From the NCBI RefSeq assembly GCF_900215295.1, contig NZ_OCMF01000002.1:434001-498000 (forward strand): DNA of 64,000 bases, given 5' to 3'. Numbering within the stretch: the stretch's first letter is position 1; every line of letters starts with the position of its first letter. This document shows, piece after piece, positions 35,587 to 45,141 of this stretch. Origin of the DNA: Salinimicrobium sediminis. Lineage in GTDB: Bacteria > Bacteroidota > Bacteroidia > Flavobacteriales > Flavobacteriaceae. The translations under genes and the position numbers were made by a program. A model generated the notes under the pieces. The model did not search any database. It was not told the DNA's origin and worked only from the letters and a program-made list of their open reading frames with translations.

Positions 35587-37593
35587 CTATTTCTGAAACT
35601 CCTTCACCCCTTCTTCCAGCCATTTTCTGAATTCGTCAGAATTTGGAGTATAACCTACCGGCTTGTTCAGCATATTCATGTTGTGATCAAGAAGCACATA
35701 AAAGGGCTGAGAGTTATTCTGGAAGTTAAGCGTCTGGAAGGTAGCCCATTTATCACCAATGGTTTCAATTTCCTTCACACCTCCCGTAGGTTTCTGGTAG
35801 TTGAATTTTTGATCTTCTGGGAGTTTTTTGCGGTCATCTACATATAAGGAGATAAGCACAAACTCATTTTGCATAATTTCAAAAACATCGGGTTCACTCC
35901 AGACCTGTTCTTCCATTTTTCGGCAATTGACACAGGCCCATCCGGTAAAATCGAGCAGAATAGGTTTATTAGCAGCTTTTGCAGCGGCAACCCCTTCATC
36001 AAAATCTTTGTAAGCTTTCAGCCCCAAAGGTCCTTCGGTCTCTTTTTCATAGATGCTGTAAAATAATGGCGGAGGGAATCCACTAAGCAGCTTCAGGTTT
36101 GCATAAGACGTATTGGTTAGCCCCGGAATTAAGTAGACCACAAAAGCCAATGTTGCAATTCCAAGGAAGATCCTGCCTTTGCTGAGTTTTGTTTTAGGAC
36201 CGTCATGTGGAAATCGTAGGATTCCGAAGAGATATAAAAGCATCGCAATACCCACAATGATCCATATTCCTATGAATATTTCCCTTTTTAGCAGCCCCCA
36301 ATGCTCCACAAGGTCGGCATTGGAAAGGAATTTAAAGGCCAGGGCCAATTCAATAAAACCTAAAACAACTTTTACTGAATTAAGCCATCCTCCGCTCTTC
36401 GGAAGAGAATTGAGCCAGTTGGGAAAAAGTGCAAATAGCCCAAACGGAAGCGCAAGTGCCAAACCAAAGCCTCCCATTCCGAAGGAAAGTTGGGTTGCAC
36501 CACCATCTGTGGTTAAAGAACTTCCCAGCAGTGAACCAAGGATAGGCCCGGTACAGGAGAAAGAAACAATAGCCAGGGTGAGCGCCATAAAGAAAACTCC
36601 CATAATTCCGCCGAAGCTTGAAGCTTTATCATCCATCTTGTTGCTCCAGGAACTGGGCAGGGTGATCTCGTAATACCCAAAGAATGAGAAGGCAAAAAAT
36701 ATAAAAATGATAAAGAATATGATATTCAGGGTCGTGTTGGTGGAAATATTGTTCAGGATCTCGGGATCGAGTGAGTCGAGCAAATGGAAAGGTACGCTCA
36801 ACAACAGGTAGATCAGGAAGATAAAGACTCCATACATGATGGCATTGACTAATCCTTTTTTACGCGTGCGGGCACCTTTGGTAAAGAAAGATACGGTAAG
36901 CGGGATCATTGGGAAAACACAAGGGGTAAGCAAGGCGATCAATCCGCCGATAAATCCAAGGAAAAATATGGTAGTGTATCCATTACTCTCCTCTTCTTCC
37001 AGCTCAACCCCGCCAACTCCTTTGACACCAATATTCAAGTTTTCGGTCAAACGTTGATCTTTATCTGAAACTTCAAGATCTGTAAATCCTTCCACGACCG
37101 CCTTGTTTTCAATGGAAATATTGAAACGTTCGGTTTCGGGAGGGAGACATTTTTCGTCATCACAAACTGAAAAATAAACTTCGGCCGTGATCACAAGATC
37201 TGTTGGATCCAGTACCTTTATTTTCTGCCGGAATTCAGCTTCATCCTCAAAATAGGTAATATCGGCCTCAAAAACCGCATCGTACAATGGAGGAACATCG
37301 GGTTCTTCTGTAGGGCCTAAAAGTTCGAATTTTCCGGGAGCTTCAGTATAGGTAAAAGCCGTAGGAATGGGAGCGATCTCTATGTCTATCTCCTCCTGGG
37401 AATATAAGTGCCAGCCGGGTTCTAAAGTTGCCTTGAAGATGAGTGTATAAATGGAATCATTTTCCTGCTCTACTGCTGCCTCCCAATCAATGGGATCTTC
37501 TATGCCCTGGCCAAGACTGTTGGGATCCCAAACCTGTGCCTGAAGGGTAAAAACTGAAATAAAAAACAGAACAAAAAATACAAAATTCCTCAT
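35587..37593 (-). CDS. dsbD: Thiol:disulfide interchange protein DsbD
   Basis: The 668-residue membrane protein carries reducing power from cytoplasmic thioredoxin to the periplasm. It has a signal peptide, an N-terminal DsbD-alpha-like domain (about 20-160, with a Cys pair in VCDDEKCLPPE), a central eight-helix CcdA-type domain (GGLIALLTPCVFPMIPLTV and FSCTGPILGSLLGSS, each with a redox Cys), and a C-terminal thioredoxin domain with Cys554 and Cys557 in WACVNCRK. It overlaps tilS by 4 bp. Length is slightly above E. coli DsbD. Confidence 0.93.
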   Translation of the reverse strand: MRNFVFFVLFFISVFTLQAQVWDPNSLGQGIEDPIDWEAAVEQENDSIYTLIFKATLEPGWHLYSQEEIDIEIAPIPTAFTYTEAPGKFELLGPTEEPDVPPLYDAVFEADITYFEDEAEFRQKIKVLDPTDLVITAEVYFSVCDDEKCLPPETERFNISIENKAVVEGFTDLEVSDKDQRLTENLNIGVKGVGGVELEEEESNGYTTIFFLGFIGGLIALLTPCVFPMIPLTVSFFTKGARTRKKGLVNAIMYGVFIFLIYLLLSVPFHLLDSLDPEILNNISTNTTLNIIFFIIFIFFAFSFFGYYEITLPSSWSNKMDDKASSFGGIMGVFFMALTLAIVSFSCTGPILGSLLGSSLTTDGGATQLSFGMGGFGLALALPFGLFALFPNWLNSLPKSGGWLNSVKVVLGFIELALAFKFLSNADLVEHWGLLKREIFIGIWIIVGIAMLLYLFGILRFPHDGPKTKLSKGRIFLGIATLAFVVYLIPGLTNTSYANLKLLSGFPPPLFYSIYEKETEGPLGLKAYKDFDEGVAAAKAANKPILLDFTGWACVNCRKMEEQVWSEPDVFEIMQNEFVLISLYVDDRKKLPEDQKFNYQKPTGGVKEIETIGDKWATFQTLNFQNNSQPFYVLLDHNMNMLNKPVGYTPNSDEFRKWLEEGVKEFQK

Positions 37594-38900
37594 GGTTCGA
37601 AACTTATTCTTATAATCTTATTGGTGTCATTGTCAACTGCAAACCTGGCATCCAGTCTTCGCCCCATCACCCACATGATCTCTTCACCCGAACACAACAG
37701 CCAGCAATTCTCTTTTTGCGGCAAGGATAATTTCTCATCCTTAAAAAATTTGCTCAGCTTCTTTTTGCCTTGCATCCCAAAGGGATAAAAGTAGTCGCCC
37801 CTCTCCCATTTCCTTACAACCAGAGGGAAGTTTAGCCGGTTGGCATCCACAAAAATTGCATTATCTGACTGGCTTTCAGAAATCTCCCCTACTTCTTCAA
37901 ACTGAAAAGTTCCTATAGGCAACATCACTACCTCTTCCCCTTCACTTATCTCATAACGCCTGTCTTCCCCCGAAATGGTAGTAAGTAACAATTCTTCCCG
38001 GTCTTTTATGAGCCTGTGGGTTTTCGAATACACCATCTTTCCCGGTTGGGCATCCAGTAACCCATGCACATCTTCCCATTCTGTAAACCCAAAGCTTTTA
38101 AAAAGGGCATACATCACTGCCTTAGTATTGGGCAGGGTTTTTATAAGTTTGATCCTGAATGAATAGCCAAATTCTTCTTCCTTTGCAATTTTAGGAAAGA
38201 TCGCAGACATATAATCTTCTATGAGGTCTGAACTTTGCTGCAGGTAACCACGGGTTTTTCCGAAACTTTCCAGCAACTGCGGATTCAGCTCCATCAGCTT
38301 GGGGATCACCTCCAGGCGCACTTTATTCCTGAAATATTTTAAAGATTGATTGCTGCTGTCTTCCCGCCACTTTAGATGGTTTAAATGTGCAAAATCCTCG
38401 ATCTGTTTTCTTGTGAATGGCAACAAAGGCCTGCGTATACAATCATTTTTATCGGGAATACCTGTAAGCCCGTCTAAACCGGTTCCCCTTATGAAATTGA
38501 TCAGCACCGTCTCAAGGTTATCATTCGCATGATGTGCCGTAAAAATATAATCGAACTGAAGCGTTTCGCACAACTCATCAAACCAGTGGTATCTTAGATC
38601 CCTCGCAGCCATTTGAGTGGATAGCTTCTTTTCATCTGCATAAGCTTCGGTTTCAAATTCTTCTATAAAGATCTGAAGATCCAGTGCATCTGCCAGTTCT
38701 ATCACAAAATTTTCATCCTCTTCGCTTTCTTCCCCCCTAAGCTGAAAATTACAATGTGCAAGGGAAATATCCAGCCCCGCTTTCTTACACAAATGCACAA
38801 GCACCACGCTGTCAACACCTCCGCTCACGGCGACTAGTATCTTAGCTTCGGCGACTTCGGGAAACTGCTCCTGTAAATGATTTTTGAAAGCTATAAACAT
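37590..38900 (-). CDS. tilS: tRNA(Ile)-lysidine synthetase
   Basis: The 436-residue enzyme attaches lysine to C34 of the AUA-reading tRNA-Ile. The PP-loop SGGVDS is at residues 26-31, AHCNFQLRGEESEEDE follows, and AHHANDNLET and GIPDKNDCIRRPLL complete the ATP/tRNA site. The C-terminal domain ends in WVMGRRLDARF, as in bacterial TilS. It lies 39 bp after pabB and overlaps dsbD by 4 bp. Confidence 0.94.
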   Translation of the reverse strand: MFIAFKNHLQEQFPEVAEAKILVAVSGGVDSVVLVHLCKKAGLDISLAHCNFQLRGEESEEDENFVIELADALDLQIFIEEFETEAYADEKKLSTQMAARDLRYHWFDELCETLQFDYIFTAHHANDNLETVLINFIRGTGLDGLTGIPDKNDCIRRPLLPFTRKQIEDFAHLNHLKWREDSSNQSLKYFRNKVRLEVIPKLMELNPQLLESFGKTRGYLQQSSDLIEDYMSAIFPKIAKEEEFGYSFRIKLIKTLPNTKAVMYALFKSFGFTEWEDVHGLLDAQPGKMVYSKTHRLIKDREELLLTTISGEDRRYEISEGEEVVMLPIGTFQFEEVGEISESQSDNAIFVDANRLNFPLVVRKWERGDYFYPFGMQGKKKLSKFFKDEKLSLPQKENCWLLCSGEEIMWVMGRRLDARFAVDNDTNKIIRISFEP

Positions 38901-38939
38901 AGCCGCAAATATACCAAATTTGAATGGGCTTTAGAGGCC

Positions 38940-40247
38940 TTAATGCTCCTCCAGGACCTGTTTTAGCGCAGCAGCTTTCACCAGGCATTCCTCATATTCT
39001 TTCTGCGGAATGGACCCGGCAGTGATGGCCCCGCCAACAGAGGCCGAAACATATCTCTTTTCAGCATTATAAAGGATACTGCGAATCACTACATTAAAAT
39101 CAAAGTCTCCATGTGGATCAAAATATCCTACGGCGCCACTGTAAAGTCCGCGTTTTGTTTCTTCCAGTTCTTCAATGATCTTCATAGCCGAAACTTTGGG
39201 AGCACCAGTCATGCTACCCATTGGGAAGGTGGTCCTTAAAACTTCAACCGGCGGAATGTTTTCCTCCAGTTCCGCTTTTACCGTGGAAATCATTTGGTGT
39301 ACCTGTTGAAAGCTGTAGACCTTACAGAGTTCGGCCACTTCAACACTGCCTTTTTTTGCCGTTTTTGAAAGGTCATTACGCACCAGATCGACGATCATCA
39401 CATTTTCTGATCTTTCCTTTGGATCTTGTTCCAGATCTCTTGCCAGTTTCCGGTCTTTTTCGGGATCTGAATGTATCCTTCCTGCCGTTCCTTTTATGGG
39501 TTGTGAGATGATAGTTCTTCCCTGCTTCTGAAGATATCTTTCCGGCGTAGCAGAGAGCAGGTAGTGACCATAATTCCTTAGGAAAGTGGCAAATGGCGGA
39601 TGTGAAATGTCATTTAAAGCTGAAAAAGTTTCAAAAGCATCAATTTCTGCATCTTCAGCAAAGAACTCCTGACAAAAATTGGCCTCATAGATATCCCCCC
39701 GCTGAATATGATGCAGCAATTTTTCCACTTTTTGAAGATATTCTTCCCTGGGAATGCGGGGCTGCAGTTTTACCGGACTCCTTTCCGCAGAAAAAAAATC
39801 TTTCTGAAAATCCCCTTTTTGGAGGAGCTCTTCGAGGTCTTCTTCCATCTCGTCATCCACCATTCCGAGGTAATGCAACTCCAATTCATTTCCTTTCAGA
39901 AAAAAGATCTTTTTAGGTTGAAAAAAGAAGAGTTCAGGGAATTTTAATCCATCGAAATTGCTTGATTGCAAATCTTCCACATCATTTTTAAGATCATAGG
40001 AGAGATAGCCAAAGATCCAGTCTGCAGTTGTTTCCTGGTACTCCTGAAGTTTACCGAAAGCGCCGTGGGCATCGGTTTGAATGGCCGTAAAAGCATCTAC
40101 AGCTAATACTGCATCAAATTTGGAATAAGAATTATGATGTTCATTGCTGTCAAACCAAACCACTTCTTTAAAGCGGCGGGACCATTGCAGCAAGGCAACT
40201 TTTACAGGTAAAGCATGTTCTATTTTGATCTTTTTGGATACCCGCAC
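38940..40247 (-). CDS. pabB: Aminodeoxychorismate synthase component I
   Basis: The 435-residue chorismate-binding enzyme makes 4-amino-4-deoxychorismate for folate. Motifs include FLRNYGHYLLSATPERYL, IISQPIKGTAGR, NVMIVDLVRNDLSK and TFPMGSMTGAPKVSAMKIIE. The start is GTG at 40247, directly after the stop of the upstream reductase gene; no in-frame ATG is available nearby. Anthranilate synthase TrpE is the alternative, but the short length and lack of a trp context favour PabB. No glutaminase partner (PabA) is in the window. Confidence 0.87.
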   Translation of the reverse strand: MRVSKKIKIEHALPVKVALLQWSRRFKEVVWFDSNEHHNSYSKFDAVLAVDAFTAIQTDAHGAFGKLQEYQETTADWIFGYLSYDLKNDVEDLQSSNFDGLKFPELFFFQPKKIFFLKGNELELHYLGMVDDEMEEDLEELLQKGDFQKDFFSAERSPVKLQPRIPREEYLQKVEKLLHHIQRGDIYEANFCQEFFAEDAEIDAFETFSALNDISHPPFATFLRNYGHYLLSATPERYLQKQGRTIISQPIKGTAGRIHSDPEKDRKLARDLEQDPKERSENVMIVDLVRNDLSKTAKKGSVEVAELCKVYSFQQVHQMISTVKAELEENIPPVEVLRTTFPMGSMTGAPKVSAMKIIEELEETKRGLYSGAVGYFDPHGDFDFNVVIRSILYNAEKRYVSASVGGAITAGSIPQKEYEECLVKAAALKQVLEEH

Positions 40248-40787
40248 CTACTCTTTTATTTCCTGGGAAAAGGCGGTAACAACCTCGGCTATACCAAGAT
40301 CAAAAACCTCATTGACAATACTTCCTTTTTCTGAATCAAAATTTTCGTAAAACTGCGGCAGACTGAAACTTTCCACAATTTCCCCACCAAACCTTGGAAA
40401 CTGATTTTTACAATACTCCAATGCCGATGCTCCACCCCGCTTACCGGGAGAAGTGCTCATCAACAGGATCTTCTTATTCTCCAGGAATTTCCTGTCCAGG
40501 CGCGAGAGCCAGTCAAGGATGTTCTTGAAGAATCCCCCTACATTGGCATTATATTCATTAACCGAAATGATCAATGCCCCGTGCTCCTGCAGCATCTTGT
40601 AAAGAACTTCTACATTTTCAGGAAAGCCTTCTTTTTCCTTTACAATACTATAAATGGGAAAATCATCCTCTTTTAATTTAAGAACCGTCACGGGATGGGC
40701 GCTGATCCTTTCGGTAACATTCAGGATCAACTGGTGATTTATGGAAGTGGGGCTGTTGGAAGCCGAAAAGGCAAGAATTTTTCTCAT
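40248..40787 (-). CDS. NADPH-dependent FMN reductase family protein
   Basis: This 179-residue flavodoxin-like protein has the FMN phosphate loop FSASNSPTSINHQL near the N-terminus and the family loop SVNEYNANVGGFFKNILDWL. I use the ATG at 40787 (MRKILAFSAS) rather than an ATG 21 bp upstream, since the beta strand starts there and a -7 box lies at 40806-40813. It would reduce FMN, quinones or azo-type substrates with NADPH; the substrate is unknown. The stop abuts the GTG start of pabB. Confidence 0.87.
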   Translation of the reverse strand: MRKILAFSASNSPTSINHQLILNVTERISAHPVTVLKLKEDDFPIYSIVKEKEGFPENVEVLYKMLQEHGALIISVNEYNANVGGFFKNILDWLSRLDRKFLENKKILLMSTSPGKRGGASALEYCKNQFPRFGGEIVESFSLPQFYENFDSEKGSIVNEVFDLGIAEVVTAFSQEIKE

Positions 40788-40805
40788 AGAGGGTATAATT
40801 GGATC

Positions 40806-40813
40806 CAAAAATA
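40806..40813 (-). promoter_or_regulatory. -7 box TATTTTTG for the FMN reductase-pabB-tilS-dsbD unit
   Basis: Exact TAnnTTTG match on the minus strand, 19 bp before the reductase ATG at 40787; it would give a leader near 10-12 nt. Confidence 0.5.
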
Positions 40814-40884
40814 CAAATTCACCGGTTATTGAAGCTAAATAAAAGCATCATCACTTTATTAAGAAGGAAATGACTTTTATAAGT

Positions 40885-40892
40885 TACCTTTG
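40885..40892 (+). promoter_or_regulatory. -7 box TACCTTTG for the DEAD-box helicase
   Basis: Exact TAnnTTTG match 21 bp before the helicase start. No clear TTTG partner upstream. Confidence 0.5.
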
Positions 40893-40912
40893 TCGTTTTA
40901 AAATTTTTCAGT

Positions 40913-42262
40913 TTGAATTTTCAGGATCTAAACCTCACCACTTCATTATTAAATGCCCTTGAAGATCTTAAGATCTCTACCCCCACTCCTATCCAGGAGC
41001 AGGCTTTACCGGTAATTCTCTCGGGCAGGGATATGGTGGGAATTGCACAAACAGGAACCGGAAAAACCCTGGCCTACCTGTTACCCCTGCTAAAGACCCT
41101 AAAATATTCTGAACAATTGAATCCCCGGATTCTTATTATGGTTCCTACCCGGGAGCTTGTAGTGCAGGTGGTTGAAGAGCTGGAAAAGATCACAAAGTAC
41201 ATCAACGTTCGTATTTTGGGGATTTACGGAGGCACCAACATTAATACTCAAAGACAACAGGTGACACAGGGAATGGATATTCTTGTTGCTACCCCGGGAA
41301 GGCTTTACGACCTTGCCATAAACCGAAATCTTCAACTTAAATCGGTTCAAAAACTGGTGATCGATGAAGTAGATGTGATGTTGGACCTGGGCTTCAGGTT
41401 TCAACTGAACAACATCCTGGAACTTCTCCCTCAAAACCGGCAAAACATCATGTTTTCGGCAACGATGACTACAGAAGTTGAAAAGGTGATCCAGGACTTC
41501 TTTAGAAATCCGGAAACTGTTTCTGTAGCCGCAAGCGGTACTCCGTTGGAAAACATCGAGCAACAGCTTTATGAGGTTCCCAATTTTTATACAAAAGTTA
41601 ACCTCCTGAAGCATCTTTTGGAAGACAGGGAGAAATTTCACAAGGTGCTTATCTTCGCGGGTAATAAAAAGATTGCAGACAGGCTGTTTGAAAACCTTAG
41701 CCCTCTTTTTCCTGAAGAATGTACCGTGATCCATTCCAATAAAACTCAAAATTATCGTTTGAGAAGTATCAGACAATTTGGAGATGGATTTTGCCGTATT
41801 CTGGTAGCTACAGACGTTATGGCGCGTGGACTGGATATTGAGTTGGTGAGTCATGTGATCAATTTTGATACGCCCGCCTACCCCGAAAATTACATGCACC
41901 GTATTGGTCGTACCGGAAGGGCCGAAAAAGCAGGAAATTCTATCCTTTTGAGCACCCCTTCAGAACAAGAGGATCTGGAAAAGATAGAAGCCTTGATGGA
42001 TATGAAAATTCCGGTTACTCCTCTTCCTGAAGAGGTGCCGGTTTCTACAGAACTCATTCCGGAAGAACAACCCGTAGCACCCGAAATTTATAACCCTCTT
42101 AAAAATTCTGATGAAGATCAACCCGGGCCTGCATTTCATGAAAAAAAGGAAAAGAATCAAAAGGTGAATCTTGGAGGTTCTTATCGCAGGGAGATCAAGA
42201 AGAAGTATAAAAAACCAAAGACACGAGGCGATAAGAACTTTAACCGACGCAAGAAAAAGTAA
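40913..42262 (+). CDS. DEAD-box RNA helicase with DEVD motif II
   Basis: The 449-residue protein has the Q motif (TPTPIQEQALP), Walker A AQTGTGKT (45-52), VPTREL, ATPGR, motif II DEVD (151-154, DEAD in most), SAT and HRIGRTGRA. The C-terminus is a charged, disordered tail rich in Lys/Arg (KKKYKKPKTRGDKN), typical of RNA-binding extensions. The start is TTG at 40913 (reading MNFQDLNLTT); the next downstream ATG would cut into the Q motif. It probably unwinds RNA in ribosome assembly or at low temperature. Stand-alone gene. Confidence 0.92.
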   Translation: MNFQDLNLTTSLLNALEDLKISTPTPIQEQALPVILSGRDMVGIAQTGTGKTLAYLLPLLKTLKYSEQLNPRILIMVPTRELVVQVVEELEKITKYINVRILGIYGGTNINTQRQQVTQGMDILVATPGRLYDLAINRNLQLKSVQKLVIDEVDVMLDLGFRFQLNNILELLPQNRQNIMFSATMTTEVEKVIQDFFRNPETVSVAASGTPLENIEQQLYEVPNFYTKVNLLKHLLEDREKFHKVLIFAGNKKIADRLFENLSPLFPEECTVIHSNKTQNYRLRSIRQFGDGFCRILVATDVMARGLDIELVSHVINFDTPAYPENYMHRIGRTGRAEKAGNSILLSTPSEQEDLEKIEALMDMKIPVTPLPEEVPVSTELIPEEQPVAPEIYNPLKNSDEDQPGPAFHEKKEKNQKVNLGGSYRREIKKKYKKPKTRGDKNFNRRKKK

Positions 42263-42661
42263 CCCTAAATTGCTATTTTACAGGCATTTGTATTAAGAAA
42301 ATATTTTCCAAATTAAAAGTTAATAACCATCTTCAGGTTTACCGGTAAAATTGAGCTGAAAAATCTCATTTTTTAGCTTCTCCTTTCAAAAATATGTGCT
42401 TGTTTAGTCTTTTTTGAAGCTTCGGGCACCATTAAAAACACTAATTATCAGGCAACTTCCTGTACTTTTTTAAATTTTTTAAATTTTTTTAGCTTACTAA
42501 AACTTAGCATTGGTGCGGCTTTTCAGAAATGGCAAATTAGAATTGCTAATTTTCTGTCCTGGTGTGCTTTGCAATTCCAAAAATTATATTAAATTTAACT
42601 TTCCCCCTGAAATTATGCTGGCTGAATAACGGGTATCAACCCTTTCAAAATTAATTTCGTG
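42263..42661. other. AT-rich intergenic stretch between helicase and histidine kinase
   Basis: About 400 bp without a convincing reading frame. Visible elements are an AT-rich hairpin at 42354-42378 (AGCTGAAAAAT with ATTTTTTAGCT, loop CTC) that may end the helicase transcript, and a repeat AAATTAG-AATTG-CTAATTT near 42533-42551. No clear promoter box is present for the kinase. Confidence 0.5.
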
Positions 42662-45019
42662 ATGAAAAAAAGTACAACCATGCCGGAAGAATATCTTTTG
42701 GGGGCGGCACAAAGCCTGTTCAACGGGGGAAATGGTCAGGAAAACAGGGAATTTCTTCTTTTCATCACTTCTTTGGATGATCTTTCTTTAAAGGCTGTCA
42801 ATTTTAAATCTCTTCAGTATTTTAAAAATCAATTTCCATTAGGAGACGGAAAAGATGATTTCTTCGATAACATTATTCATCCCGAAGATCACCCTCTAAT
42901 GCTTCATCTCTTAGGAACTCCCGGGAATCCTTTTAGAGAGGAGGAAAAGGGAGTTATTTTACGGGTGCGGTCTCCTTTTGGTTACTGGAAAAACTTTCAG
43001 TTTAAGAGCCGCATCTATGCAGGTTTTGAAAATTCCGAAGAACAATTTTTACTCACCCTGGCGGTACCTGTAGATCCTGTGCGATACCCTGCCCGCAAAG
43101 GAGTGAATATTGAGACAGAAAAATCTCTCCAGGAAAGCCTTAATAAATATAAGATACTGGTTAATTCTCTTGATCAGGGATATGGGGTCCTGGAAATGAT
43201 TTATGATCTCGATAAAAATCCAGTAGATTATCTATTTGTGGAGGTCAATCCGGCGTTTGAAGGCCATACCGGGTTATGTGAACCTCTGGGTAAAACGATG
43301 AAAGAATTTTACCAGCGACACGAGAGTCACTGGTTTGAGACCTTTGGAAAGGTAGCGGTAACAGGGGAACCTGTGCGCTTTGAAGATTACGCCGAAGCAC
43401 ATGAGAAGTGGTTTGATGTCTATACTTTTCCCATAGGGAATAAAAGAAGTAGAAAAGTAGCCTGCCTCTTCTCAGACATTACTGCCCGTAAAAATGCCGA
43501 AGAGAAGCTGCAAAAGCTCAATGAAAACCTTGAGCAAAAGGTAAGAAGCCGTACCCTGGAGCTGGAAGAACAGAATGAACTTCTTCAAATGGTGTTTGAC
43601 ACCGTCAAACAGGGGATATTTTTGATGAAACCTTTGTTCGGTGAAAATTATGATCTCGTAGATTTTACCTATGTAAGGGTAAATAAAGTGGTAAGCCGTT
43701 ATTACAACCAAAAGCATATGTCCGGCAGAAGTTTCCTCAAACTGAATCCGCAGGCAGGAGAAAAAGGGGTATTCGAAACTTTTAAGCAGACTATGCTCAC
43801 AGGTGAATCATCTGAATTTGAGGTGCAACTCGATCTTACCAGAAAGGATAGCTTTTTTAGGATCACCAGCAGGCGTCAAAAAGGCCTGCTCATTTGTTCT
43901 TTAGAAAATATTACCCGTGAAAAAAAGAAAACCCAGGAATTAAAAGAGAATATAAGATTTAAACAGCAGTTGATCCAAACCTCACCAGATTACATTGTGA
44001 TTCTGAATCTTTACGATGAAAAGATTAGATACCTTAACCGGGACATGGAACTGGACCATCTTACGGTAAGCCAGGTGCAAGGAATGTCATTACGGGATAT
44101 CCTGCCTTTGATCCATCCGCAAGATCGCCACAGGATCCTGGAATTTCATAATGAAATTACCAAAGCATCGAACAAAGATGTACAGGAAGTTGAATTCAGG
44201 CTTAAAGGAAAAGACAGAAGCTGGGAATTTTTTAGCGCCCGCGGAAAGGTCTTTATGAGGAACAAAAAAGGAAATGTTTACGAATATATTGTAATGCTCA
44301 GGAATGTCCAGGCAGAGAAACTTACTCAGCAGGCTCTTATTACCGCTGAAAAACTTTCAATAAAGGGAGAGATCGCCAGGACGCTCGCACACGAACTAAG
44401 AAATCCTCTTGCCAGCATAGGAATGAGTGTCGACATTATGGAGAAGCTAACACAGGGGCAACAAAAAAAGGACCTAAACAACTATCTTAAGATCATTCAA
44501 CGTAGTACTACCACCTTGAATAACCTGGTAACAGACCTTTTATCGGTATCTAATTATTCTAAACCCGAACTGAAAAAATGTTGTTTGGCAAAAACAATAA
44601 ATAAAGCCCTGGCACACGCAAAGGACCGAATATTTCTTACGGGCCTTACCGTGGTAATAAGGTACCGTGGCTCTTATTTTATTAATGCAGATGAAGAAAA
44701 ACTGAAGATCGCGTTATTAAATATTATTGTGAATGCGACCGAGGCAATGATGCCCGATGAGGGAATACTCCAGATAAGCATCAATAAAAAGAAGAACAAT
44801 TTTGTCTTACATATCACCGATAATGGTTGTGGTATGGAAAAAGAACAGCTTGAAAGGCTTTTTGAGTCCTTCTATACCCAGAAACCGGGCGGAATGGGAA
44901 TAGGCTTAAGTTCGGTGAAAAATATTCTTGATGAACATGGTGCTACAATAGAAGTACAGAGTGTGCCTAAAGAGGGTACCACCTTCGTGATCACCTTTCC
45001 GCGTTATGAGGAGGTTTAA
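42662..45019 (+). CDS. Multi-PAS sensor histidine kinase (orphan)
   Basis: This 785-residue protein has no obvious membrane helices and is probably cytoplasmic. It shows PAS-like folds at about 15-130, 150-275, 310-425 and 430-555. A coiled coil (LNENLEQKVRSRTLELEEQN) lies between the second and third. A HisKA domain with His577 in TLAHELRNPLASIG and an HATPase domain (NIIVNATEAM, DNGCGM, GGMGIGLSSVKN) follow. I choose the ATG at 42662; a GTG sits just before it. No response regulator is adjacent, so its target is elsewhere. The PAS signals are unknown. Confidence 0.9.
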   Translation: MKKSTTMPEEYLLGAAQSLFNGGNGQENREFLLFITSLDDLSLKAVNFKSLQYFKNQFPLGDGKDDFFDNIIHPEDHPLMLHLLGTPGNPFREEEKGVILRVRSPFGYWKNFQFKSRIYAGFENSEEQFLLTLAVPVDPVRYPARKGVNIETEKSLQESLNKYKILVNSLDQGYGVLEMIYDLDKNPVDYLFVEVNPAFEGHTGLCEPLGKTMKEFYQRHESHWFETFGKVAVTGEPVRFEDYAEAHEKWFDVYTFPIGNKRSRKVACLFSDITARKNAEEKLQKLNENLEQKVRSRTLELEEQNELLQMVFDTVKQGIFLMKPLFGENYDLVDFTYVRVNKVVSRYYNQKHMSGRSFLKLNPQAGEKGVFETFKQTMLTGESSEFEVQLDLTRKDSFFRITSRRQKGLLICSLENITREKKKTQELKENIRFKQQLIQTSPDYIVILNLYDEKIRYLNRDMELDHLTVSQVQGMSLRDILPLIHPQDRHRILEFHNEITKASNKDVQEVEFRLKGKDRSWEFFSARGKVFMRNKKGNVYEYIVMLRNVQAEKLTQQALITAEKLSIKGEIARTLAHELRNPLASIGMSVDIMEKLTQGQQKKDLNNYLKIIQRSTTTLNNLVTDLLSVSNYSKPELKKCCLAKTINKALAHAKDRIFLTGLTVVIRYRGSYFINADEEKLKIALLNIIVNATEAMMPDEGILQISINKKKNNFVLHITDNGCGMEKEQLERLFESFYTQKPGGMGIGLSSVKNILDEHGATIEVQSVPKEGTTFVITFPRYEEV

Positions 45020-45083
45020 AAACGAAATTCTACAGAAGCCACTGTGAAAAAGCTATTATTGTGTATCTTCGGCCTCTAAAAAG

Positions 45084-45107
45084 TATTTAGTTCTTTTCGA
45101 CTAAATA
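45084..45107. promoter_or_regulatory. Inverted repeat TATTTAGT...ACTAAATA before the GH3-family gene
   Basis: Eight-base perfect arms (45084-45091, 45100-45107) around an 8-base spacer, downstream of a near-consensus -7 box TATCTTCG at 45064-45071. It may be an operator or a leader hairpin. Confidence 0.35.
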
Positions 45108-45141
45108 TCGTTTTACAACACTAAAATGTGGACAGGAACAT

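Noticed and set aside
41099-41899. 266-codon open frame on the minus strand
   Set aside because: Antisense shadow of the DEAD-box helicase, whose motifs are intact.
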